A stretch of DNA of 6,021 nt from contig DAOVYW010000154.1 in assembly GCA_030635415.1 (NCBI GenBank), forward strand, positions 1-6,021, written 5' to 3'. Below, piece by piece: positions 1 through 6,021 of the stretch (the first letter of the stretch is position 1; each line of letters begins with the position of its first letter). Under the pieces are notes generated by a model that did no database searches, was not told where the DNA came from, and saw only the letters and a list, made by a program, of their open reading frames with translations. The position numbers were made by a program, and so were the translations under genes. Source of the DNA: Candidatus Firestoneibacteriota bacterium (lineage in GTDB: Bacteria > Oederibacteriota > JAAXVQ01 > JAUVAV01).

Positions 1-387
1 ACCCGGTCCCAGGTGCAAACCGCGTCCCGCCAAAGCCTGGCTAAGCATGCGAAACCCTTGGCCAACCATTTCCTGGTCTGAGAGTTCATTGATCCTTAAA
101 GGTAGCAGAGCCTTCAGTCCCCTTAATATATTCGCTGAATTATTTTTATTATCCTCGGCTATTTGGCGAATGGTTTGCTGCATCCTTATACCAATGGCAG
201 GTGAAAATTCGCGGGAAACGGTTCGGCCCAAGGCTTCCAAATCCCATTGGGTGTGATCCTGGAAGCGGGTATGTGTAAAGATTATTTCTGCCAAGCGCTG
301 TTTTAGCGCCTGGCGAATCACGGTCTGTCCGAGATATTGGGAAGCGAGTCCGCCGAGATCCTGTTGAATGTTCGTTTGCACGAATTC
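1..387 (-). other. C-terminal helical continuation, beyond the recognisable SecA core (residues 1879-2007)
   Basis: This last part of the window has no stop and continues out of the left edge. It begins with the acidic FTEAEFEEFVQTNIQQDL and carries helices such as LGQTVIRQALKQRLAEIIF (about 276-330). It then runs through WDLEALGRTVSREF, NKNNSANILRGLKALLPL and SQALAGRGLHLGPG. It occupies the place of the SecA wing and remaining scaffold helices, but I cannot align it with confidence to HLRGYAQ or other scaffold landmarks. No CxCxnCH zinc-binding tail is present within the window. It could be a reshaped wing/scaffold or the start of another fused domain. Confidence 0.5.
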
Positions 388-3300
388 CTCAAATTCTGCT
401 TCCGTAAAATCGTTGATCTGCATTTCGAGTTTACGGCGTCGCATATCCGATGCTTGAACCGGCTGGGAATAGCGGGCATAACTTTCCCGCGCCTCGGTGG
501 CAATCTGAGAAATACGCTTTTGAGCGCTGATCGACTTTTTTACAATCCGTGCCCCCCATTTCGTGCCCAGAAGATTATATTCGTCCGCTTGCTTTATTAA
601 TTCTCCCCAAAAACCGGAAAAATATTTTTGTAATATCGCGTCATCCTCAATACTCTGAATTTCTACTTCAAACCCCCTTAAACTCTGGCGCGCCACCCGT
701 CCCCCGGTTTGGGTTTTAATCTTTTGGCTTTTGGCGGACTCCGCATGGATTAACAACATATCCTCGCCTAAAACATCATAACCCAAATTGGCAATATCCG
801 TGGTCAGGGTAACCACAAAAGGGAGATTCCCAATTTCCTGTATAGCCTGCTTTTGCTGCGGAGTGGTTCGCGAATTTATCACGCACAAAGTGAGCAATTG
901 GGTATCATGCCGGTATTTGTCCAAAACCATGTCCCGAATTGCACGCCGGGCAGCGGAATCGGGAATGGCTTCGGCCCCGGTCAACTCGGCGCGTATTTTT
1001 TCAGCTGCCTGCCTGGCATCTCGAACATATTGTCCCAACAATTCATCCGGTGTCTCCGGCCCGAGTATTCTTACCTGCATTCCCTGGTTATACTTGAAGA
1101 CCCCCGGCAGCTGCGCCAGTAACCGGTTTAATTTATCTTCCGAGTGCACGCTCATCATAATGCCGCTCAAAGCTCTATGCTCCCAGACCACGCGCATAAG
1201 CGCATCCACTTGTTTATGCAGGCGAAAATAATATTGGTCAGGATACCTATCCCGCACCAGGGTCCGGCTTTGATCCGAGGGGAGCAGTAAACTTCGCAAT
1301 CCCAATCTTTTTTTCATTTCTTTGAGCTCGTTGCTGTCGCCGGGTGTGGCGGACATTAAATGCCGCCAACGGTAGCGGAGCGCGAATTCAGACGGCAGCA
1401 GTTGGCTTTGATTCTGCAAAACCTCTGAAAACCGTATGCGGACGCGTTTCTGTAAATCCGGCTCAGCCAAATATTCCCGGGCCTGCAGCGCCTGGTGAAC
1501 ACCATGGGGCACTTCCTGGCCCGGCATGGGCTGACCGGTCTCAGCATTGATTAATTGAACATCAAGCTGGAAACTGTCATCCGCTTCCTCTGTCCCGGAG
1601 GTTAAAATATATTCAGTTACTCCCGGACGGGAACTTCCGCTGCCGGCTTTCGCCTGGATGTTTTGATAGAAAAACCGGGCATCCAGAGCGGCTCGCTGGA
1701 AAAATTGCAAATTAGGATAATCAGTTAAATGGGTATTTCCCGGCAGGCCTAAGAATTCGTTTTCTAAACGTTTTAAACCCTTGGAACTTAGTTCAGCTGT
1801 TTCTGCCTGCGCCTCGTAACTTACGTGAAAAAACTTTTGTCCCCGGGTATTTTGCTCGGCTTCCAAACGGCCGAGGAGCTCGGCCAACAAGAGGCGGGTA
1901 AAAACAGATTGATTTTGAGTTAATTCTTCAAACTGTTCCGCATGGGGTAAACTTTGACCAGCCGCGGTTAATGAAATCCGCTGGCTGGCCGGATCAACCA
2001 CCAGCATGCCGGGTTCCAGGTCACGCACCATTTCCGCCAAGGCCTCTTTATACTGCTCGGCAGGATCCAATCCGGCTGGCGTCTGACCAGTCACCCGGGG
2101 GGTAATTCCTTCCACCAAAAAAGTCACATGGCCTTCATCATCTATGCGGAAATAAGGGTCCCGCGTACTGAGCATATTCTGATAATCATGGTTAACTGTC
2201 TGTTCCAGCCCAAAAGTAATATCAGCCTGGTAAGCCAAGGCCCGGTCAAAACTCATCACTGTTTCCTGTTTCGCTTCATCCCATATGCGTATTGCCGGCT
2301 GACGGGTTGGGGGATCATAAATTCCGGTTATCGCGACTCGAACCCCCAGGGGGCCGAGCAAGGCCGCTATTTTTTTTCCTTGTCCTTCAGCCAAATCAAT
2401 ATTAGGCGTGATTAAATGTGCGCCCTCGCCCATTAAAGAAATTGTAAACAACGCCAGGGCGGCAGCTTCGGTCTTGCCCTGGCCCGTGCTCAGCCCCAGA
2501 GCGTATCCGACTAGTTCCCGGACAGAAATTCCCGGTGATCCCAGCAGTTTGAAAAAACGAATGATTTTTGACCATCCCTGTTGCTGACGAAGATCCGTAA
2601 AAGCCAGTGCTTCCATGATTTGATTGGGATGAAAAGTGAAATTCTCCAGGAGCTGGCGCCGCACAGGATCCTGCTCCTGAGCCGCCTTGGCGCGTTGCTG
2701 CTGCTCGATGGCTACTGCGGCCAAAGCTATGGCCTGGTCTCGAATCCGGCTCAGCAGCGCTTCTTTCTCAGTCAGGCTTTTGCCGTTAAATTGCCCCCGC
2801 ATGTTGTCTGCCATCTGCCTGAGCGTGCTTAAATCCTCTCCCTTAAATTTAACTCGCAGCGCGTCCACTTGGTCAGCCTCTGCGCGCAGCTTGGCCACTA
2901 ATCTGCGCGAGCTGATTTTCTCAAGCCGGGATTTGATCACCAGGGTATAGACCATCCATCCGCCTATAATCAATCCGGCCCCCACCGTAAAAATCCAGGA
3001 AACTAATCCCAGGCTGATGCTGATACTGATAAAGGCAAATCCCCAACTAAACACATTCCATAATACGTAAAACACTCCTACCAAACCCGCAACCACACCT
3101 ATTGGCAGCAAAAGCGAAAGTGCGCGGCCTATCCGGGTCCGCGCTTGCTTTTGTATAACCAGGTTCTCTACTCTTGCCTGATGTTTGGCCAATAAAGACC
3201 GCACCTGATTGAAAGCACCAACACTTGAACCCACCAAAATCATGATGGATATACCCACACCGCTTAGACCGATGAAATCAGGCAATAAAGTCATGGCGAT

Positions 3301-6021
3301 GATTACCATGGCACTGTTTAGGGATATTTTACGGACTACTTGTGAAAGATAGCTGCGCGTTTCAGTTCCTGGCGCAATACCGGGAATATACACGCCGCGC
3401 TGCTGCAAACTATCCGTGATCTCCTGCGGATTGAGGAAAAGTCTGGTCCCTGCCAGGCAGAAAATAATGATTACTGATACGACCACCAGGATAAAACTCA
3501 AGCTTCCCGGAGAAATGGCAAATCCTATCATGGAGAGCAGCGCGACCGCGGCCATAGCGTAAATCATGGACATGACCCCTTGGTAATCCCGCTTGAAGCG
3601 TAAATATTTTTGAGCGGGCTGCTGTTCGGACAATTTCTGATTTTGCCGGGAAAATAATACGGGGATCTTGATATATTGCGTATTGACGGCAATGGCTATG
3701 ACTAATATGGCCAGCAAGCCGATAATCAGCGTAAGGGATGACATTGTCAGCAGACCCGCAGCCAGGACAGGCCCGGCGTTTTCCAGCAGACCCAAAAGCA
3801 TGATAAATGCCAGAAGCAAAGAACCGTTTTTTCCGCTGATGCCCCGCTCTTTCAATTGAGCCTGAAACCATGTCAAAACCACGGAGCCCAGGGTCAGCGC
3901 CAGGATCCCGCTCCATTGCAATGCCAGGGTTCCAAATATCAGGGGCATGGCCTGAACCATCACCACGGCTGACACTGCTGCCAGGCCTGCGGAAAACCAT
4001 TTTGTATATTTTTCCAGCTGCCGTTGTCCGGTTTCACCTGATTTCTTTAAATCTTTCAATTGCGGAAAAACAAACGTCCCCAGCTGAAGAATCAAGGCGG
4101 ACATAAAATAAGGAGTCAGGCCTAAAGCAAAGATGGAAAATTGCGCTGAAGCGCCGCCCGAAAAAAGGTTAAAGATATCCAAAGGCGAGGTTCCGGACAA
4201 GGCCGTAACCAACGCCGGATCCATCCCGGGAATCAAAATCATGCGCCCCCACAGATAGAGCCCCAGAATGCCGGCCGTAATTACAATCCGCTGGAAAAGC
4301 TCCCAGGGAATGCCGGCGCTGATTCTGCGGAAATATTTTTCTATTTCTCCAGCCATGGCATGCTCTGGTCTACTGGGAGTTACCTCTTCTTTTTTATCCG
4401 GCCGGCCCTCGCCGGTCTCAGTCCCTGAGCCAACTTCCAGCCGGCCCAGCCCGGCCCTTTTCGTTAATTGCCTGGTCCTTTCCCAGAACTGCCTTACATA
4501 AGGCGTGATCTCTCTTATTTTATGCCCCAGCCGGATGGCCAGTTGCATGCCTTTGCCTATAATCCCGAACATTCCCATGAGCTGCAGGAAATCCATCGGC
4601 TGGACCAGCTTGACGGATTGCGTGATCCTGGTCCGCACTATCTCGGATTTTTCATTATAAACCGCTATATGGGTGCTGTTGATTTGCAAAGCATGCAGTG
4701 GCTGCAAATCTTTTATCTCTGTCTGCTTTTTGCCCCGGCTTAGTATAAGCGTGAGCGGTTTTCCATTGGCCAGGTGAAAAGGCAGGAGCAAGGGCAGGGA
4801 TAATTTGTTTTGCAAGGCCTGGCGGATATTATCCATATCCCGGGATAACTCCTCCGGGACAATGGTAATAGCATCAGTATCAGCTTTATACTCTTTCATG
4901 GCTGTCTGGAATTCCTGCCAAATATCTTTAAAACTTACCACCCCCTGTTGGCGCAGCGCACGGGCCAGGGTCAGGGCCTTGAAAAGCAGGCTGAGCTCAT
5001 CGTAAAAAACCCGCACCTTTTGGGGAAGCTGCGATACCGGGGGAATGATTTTATGCGCGCCCTGCCAGAAAAAGCTCTCTACCTGGAAAATTATCTGGTT
5101 TTGGGCCAGGAGTTTTTCCAAAGGAGTCCGGCGATTCTGCAATAATGAAAAGTAGGGATTAATCAGGTCCGTCCGGCTGAGCCGGGGGTTTATGGAGATA
5201 TGCGAGACTCCTTTTTGCCTGAGTTCGGAAAGAATATGCTCACTATGAAACCCGCCGCTCACCAGTACCGCGATCTCTTCTCCCTGCTGGTCCATGAGGC
5301 CCAGAAGATTTTTGACAAAGTGCAGGCTGCGCTCATCTGCCACTTGGTAGAAATCCAGCGCGGATTGTAAATACTTATCCAGCATGTAGATTCCCGGATC
5401 CGGAATAAGTTCCCGGGCCAAATCATGCAAACGGATAAATTCCATAAAACGCGCTATAGCGAACTTATCCGGCCGGGCCCGGACCTCGGCCAGTTCCTGG
5501 GCTGGGATTGATATATTAATCATCTTCTCGATCATATCCAGACGCCGGGAGAGATCGTCTAGTTCTTCCTGCACCTGGCTGGTATAGAGTCCGCGCCGGA
5601 TCCTACTGTCCAAGACCTCGATTTCACTATAAAATTCTTCCGGATTAATCCTGGCGGAAAATATTTTTTGTCGCTCTCCTACATAATTGCGTAGATTGAC
5701 ATACGGGCTTAGTTCTATACCAAGTCTCTGCCCGGTCCTATACAAATGGGCGGCATATTTTAGCAAACCGATTTTTCCTTGTTGCCAAGCCGTACGCCGG
5801 CTATCGAACTTCAGCAAGGATGCCTGATAGATGCCGGGTTTAAGTTCTTCCAGGATTTCGCGCAAATCGCAGCAGTACCCCTGACTTTCTTGGTTCAGAA
5901 AGGATTGCACTGACTCACGATTAGCCTCATAAAGCTGGGCGGTCTCTATTCCCTCCAGGCGGATGGGAAATTTACCGGTTCCGGCATAATGCTCAGGCCC
6001 GGTAATCTTTCCCTGCCGGAC
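1..6021 (-). CDS. Giant multidomain SecY-SecA fusion protein (internal fragment, both ends outside window)
   Basis: A single frame is open over all 2007 codons: no tta, cta or tca triplet occurs in the phase starting at position 1. The translation is protein-like throughout and matches two families end to end: a SecY protein-conducting channel (about 3151-4356) followed by a SecA translocation ATPase (about 388-2940), preceded by a TraB/ChaN-like region. In ordinary bacteria SecY (about 440 residues) and SecA (about 800-900 residues) are separate; here they share one polypeptide of more than 2007 residues. It should sit in the inner membrane with the N-terminal region and the SecA motor in the cytosol, using ATP to push proteins through its own channel. 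No start, stop or ribosome binding site is visible, so true termini and regulation are unknown. I see no frameshift. Family matches are strong; function as an active translocase is inferred. Confidence 0.93.
388..600 (-). other. SecA helical scaffold domain, start, diverged
   Basis: After the SIEDD block the chain reads WGARIVKKSISAQKRISQ (about 505-558), which aligns with the long scaffold helix of SecA (VTKAIANAQRKVESRNF), then continues gaplessly to ARYSQPVQASDMRRRK where SecA has LLEYDDVANDQRRAI. In SecA this helix connects the motor to the PPXD, the wing domain and SecY. The near-invariant EYDDV is RYSQP here. The region is strongly amphipathic and basic. Identity rests on position and the AQK/AQR core more than on overall similarity. 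Confidence 0.7.
601..1329 (-). other. SecA nucleotide-binding domain 2, diverged
   Basis: NBD2 closes over the nucleotide and supplies arginine fingers. Matches in order: LLPSDQSRTLVRDRYPDQYYF (about 1228-1290) for VVPTNRPMIRKDLPDLVY; ALSGIMMSVHSEDKLNRLLAQL for [40 protein letters not shown] for LNAKFHANEAAIVAQAG; VTLTTDIANLGYDVLG (766-813) for VTIATNMAGRGTDIVLG; DMLLIHAESAKSQKI for GLHIIGTERHESRRI; GGRVARQS (682-705) for RGRSGRQG; and SIEDD (640-654) for SMEDA. Both motif VI arginines (697-699, 688-690) are kept, but motif V GRGTD has become NLGYD, losing the Arg that also contacts nucleotide in SecA. There is an insertion of about 65-70 residues (roughly 900-1119), and the variable loop after motif V is short. 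Activity may be altered but is not obviously abolished. Confidence 0.86.
1330..1563 (-). other. SecA NBD1, second part, with motif III
   Basis: The polypeptide returns from the PPXD with NAETGQPMPGQEVPHGVHQA, matching the SecA signature [32 protein letters not shown] lies at 1474-1497. IRFSEVL follows for ITFQNYF. Then comes LMSATP (1342-1359) for GMTGTA, which is motif III and here has the SAT form common in other superfamily 2 helicase-like ATPases. The Arg in the SecA GRI/GRR part is replaced by Gln (TGQPMPGQ). Around 10 extra residues precede motif III. This block is among the most diagnostic for SecA as opposed to other DEAD-type motors. Confidence 0.88.
1564..2085 (-). other. SecA preprotein cross-linking domain (PPXD)
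   Basis: The segment sits where SecA carries its preprotein-binding domain, inserted into NBD1. LVVDPASQRISLTAAGQSL (about 1954-2010) matches the family pattern of VDE..RTVxLTEEGI. The later LTDYPNLQFFQRAALDARFFYQ region (about 1663-1725) fits the block HHLNQALRAHALF, and the domain returns to NBD1 through VQLINAETGQPMPG (from 1560), the counterpart of [14 protein letters not shown]. At about 174 residues it is slightly longer than usual (about 155). A Gly/Ser-rich patch, KAGSGSSRPG (1621-1650), and an acidic patch, GTEEADD (about 1570-1590), look like loop insertions. In the family this domain forms a clamp on the translocating chain. Sequence conservation is weak away from the named blocks, so substrate preference may differ. 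Confidence 0.82.
2086..2940 (-). other. SecA N-terminal segment and nucleotide-binding domain 1, first part
   Basis: This corresponds to the start of SecA, which binds ATP and drives preprotein movement. A helical lead-in (about 2760-2940, including FKGEDLSTLRQMADNMRGQF) matches the region where SecA has LSDEELKGKTAEF. The Q-motif region MRHFDVQ is represented by FTFHPNQ (Gln at 2620-2622). The P-loop is TGQGKTEAA (GQGKT at 2470-2484; catalytic Lys at 2473-2475), against TGEGKT in SecA. HLITPN (2401-2418) fits motif Ia, and YQADITFG (2209-2232) is an almost exact copy of the SecA YAADITYG block, followed by HDYQNM for FDYLRDN. Walker B is IDDEGH (2128-2145) for VDEVD, in a gapless alignment running to EGITPRVTG for DEARTPLIISG. 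About 25-30 extra residues lie between the Q motif and the P-loop. Catalytic Lys, Asp and Glu are present, so ATP hydrolysis is plausible. Confidence 0.9.
2941..3120 (-). other. Extra hydrophobic segment joining SecY to SecA, probable membrane hairpin (residues 968-1027)
   Basis: After the SecY TM10 and a basic stretch (QARVENLVIQKQARTRIGRA, 3121-3180) come about 60 nearly uncharged residues, from LSLLLPIGVVAGLVGVFYVL (3061-3120) through FAFISISISLGLVSW to GAGLIIGGWMVYTL (from 2941). They end at another basic stretch (VIKSRLEKISSRR, 2902-2940). Basic residues on both sides put both ends in the cytosol by the positive-inside rule, so an even number of spans is expected, most simply two. This also keeps the SecA part in the cytosol. 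Canonical SecY has no such helices; they could stand in for SecE or SecG, but I see no clear match to either, so they may be only a tether. Confidence 0.7.
3151..4356 (-). other. SecY protein-conducting channel domain (residues 556 to about 957)
   Basis: SecY forms the ten-helix channel through which unfolded preproteins cross or enter the inner membrane. The family signatures appear in order: GRMILIPGMD (4219-4248) for RIGSFIPIPGID after TM1; IFNLFSGGA (4150-4176) for the plug region; SIFALGLTPYFMSALILQL (4081-4137) for TM2; LKKSGETGQR for the first cytosolic loop; LKERGIS before TM5; QYIKIPV for the TM6-TM7 loop; LFLNPQEITDSLQQRGVYIPG and TLLPDFI around TM8-TM9; then TM10, ending NQVRSLLAKH. 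The length of about 400 residues is close to normal SecY (about 440). Differences: the C5-loop GIRPG is GIAPG (Ala at 3373-3375), the TM6-TM7 loop has lost much of its basic character, and the TM7 start AGVIP is QGVMS. The plug and first lateral-gate helix look intact. The SecY identity is secure; partner subunits SecE and SecG are not visible here. Confidence 0.93.
4357..4440 (-). other. Charged flexible linker before the SecY domain (residues 528-555)
   Basis: The segment is rich in Gly, Glu, Pro, Lys and Thr (it includes GSGTETGEGRPDKKEEV) and has no hydrophobic core. It looks like a disordered tether joining the cytosolic N-terminal region to the SecY N terminus. The next residue, Met at 4354-4356, begins MAGEIEKYFRR, which resembles a native SecY start. 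The nearest purine-rich run (AAGAAGAGG) lies about 25 bases upstream, too far for an ordinary ribosome binding site, and no stop separates the parts, so read-through fusion is favoured over independent initiation. Confidence 0.6.
4441..5040 (-). other. Unassigned region between N-terminal domain and SecY linker (residues 328-527)
   Basis: I do not recognise this stretch. Its first part is helical (for example FKALTLARALRQQG, about 4957-4998) and contains the charged segment WQEFQTAMKEYKADTDAITI (4861-4920). A short strand-rich part follows, around SLPLLLPFHLANGKPLTLIL (4741-4800) and INSTHIAVYN (about 4650-4683). It ends in an amphipathic stretch, DFLQLMGMFGIIGKGMQLAI (about 4534-4593), and a strongly basic helix, YVRQFWERTRQLTKRAGLGR (4441-4500). 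The amphipathic part is too interrupted by charge to be a confident membrane span. The basic end immediately before the linker suits a cytosolic location near the membrane surface. It may be the tail of the preceding domain or a separate adaptor domain. Confidence 0.4.
5041..6021 (-). other. N-terminal region: TraB/ChaN/EreA-like domain, C-terminal part (residues 1-327)
   Basis: This part is mostly helical and charged, with stretches such as EELDDLSRRLDMIEKM (about 5521-5570). It then runs into a hydrophobic strand and a conserved-looking motif, AVLVSGGFHSEHILSEL, at 5221-5271 (GG at 5251-5256, His at 5245-5247 and 5236-5238), followed by KGVSHISINPRL. A strand ending in Gly-Phe-His and followed by a helix and a second short strand recalls the His-containing C-terminal motif of TraB/ChaN/EreA-type domains. 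From memory, similar long uncharacterised regions occur in Omnitrophota-type giant proteins, where the first half carries an early His motif; that half would lie beyond 6021. No signal peptide or membrane helix is seen. Because it precedes the cytosolic N terminus of SecY, it is probably cytosolic. Catalysis or ligand binding is unproven. Confidence 0.45.

Noticed and set aside
788..1231. 147-codon plus-strand open frame
   Set aside because: Lies wholly antisense to the conserved SecA NBD2; its translation is Cys/Ser-rich with no family pattern. It is a shadow of the minus-strand gene.
2128..2415. Plus-strand open frame opposite the SecA P-loop and Walker B region
   Set aside because: The opposite strand carries the conserved YQADITFG and DEGH blocks; the plus-strand product has no recognisable features.
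601..2940. SecA part as a decayed pseudogene
   Set aside because: No stops or frameshifts over the whole length, and the catalytic Lys, Asp-Glu and motif VI arginines are conserved, indicating selection on function.
3061..3180. Extra hydrophobic segment as SecE or SecG
   Set aside because: Neither the SecE amphipathic helix pattern nor the SecG QxGKG-type loop is visible; kept only as a functional hypothesis.
3410..4000. 196-codon minus-strand open frame in another phase
   Set aside because: Overlaps the SecY membrane helices out of phase; its translation is Gly/Arg/His-rich, while the chosen phase gives unmistakable SecY signatures.
2900..4356. Two separate adjacent genes, secY and secA
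   Set aside because: No in-frame stop after the SecY TM10, no intergenic gap and no phase change. The frame continues through an extra hydrophobic segment into SecA.
4534..4593. Additional transmembrane helix before SecY
   Set aside because: DFLQLMGMFGIIGKGMQLAI is interrupted by Lys and Gln and is better read as amphipathic; a single span here would also put the N-terminal region on the wrong side.
1..6021. RNA genes, CRISPR arrays, insertion sequences, promoters or terminators
   Set aside because: The window is fully coding in one frame; I saw no tandem repeats, terminal inverted repeats, tRNA-like cloverleafs or hairpin-plus-T-run terminators worth calling.

Overview
The whole window lies inside one open reading frame on the minus strand. 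In the frame whose codons occupy positions 1-3, 4-6 ... 6019-6021, I read all 2007 codons and found no stop. No start codon, stop codon, ribosome binding site or intergenic gap is visible at either edge, so this is an internal slice of a giant gene whose protein is longer than 2007 residues. Residue numbers below count from the right edge (residue 1 = 6021-6019), because the protein runs from high to low coordinates.

The slice encodes a protein-export machine in one chain. From N to C terminus: (1) residues 1-327 (5041-6021), the C-terminal part of a cytosolic domain with a conserved GGFHSEHI motif, resembling uncharacterised TraB/ChaN/EreA-like regions; (2) residues 328-527 (4441-5040), an unassigned mixed region; (3) residues 528-555 (4357-4440), a short charged Gly/Glu/Pro/Lys linker; (4) residues 556 to about 957 (about 3151-4356), a complete ten-helix SecY channel; (5) residues about 968-1027 (2941-3120), about 60 hydrophobic residues flanked by basic segments, probably an added membrane hairpin; (6) residues 1028 to about 1880 (about 388-2940), a diverged SecA motor with NBD1, preprotein-binding domain, NBD2 and the start of the helical scaffold; (7) residues about 1879-2007 (1-387), a helical tail running out of the window.

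The central result is this in-frame fusion of SecY to SecA, normally separate proteins from separate genes. The motor keeps the P-loop Lys, a Walker B Asp-Glu and both motif VI arginines, so ATPase activity is plausible. Several signatures tied to the canonical SecA-SecY partnership are altered: the SecY C5-loop arginine (E. coli Arg357) is Ala, SecA motif V has lost its GRGTD, and the scaffold has lost EYDDV. This looks like a specialised second translocase, not the housekeeping one.

The organism is bacterial, with GC content near one half by eye. Giant genes and the N-terminal domain type point, from memory, to Candidatus Omnitrophota or a related PVC-group lineage. That placement is an inference of modest confidence. 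I saw no RNA genes, mobile elements, CRISPR arrays, promoters or terminators.
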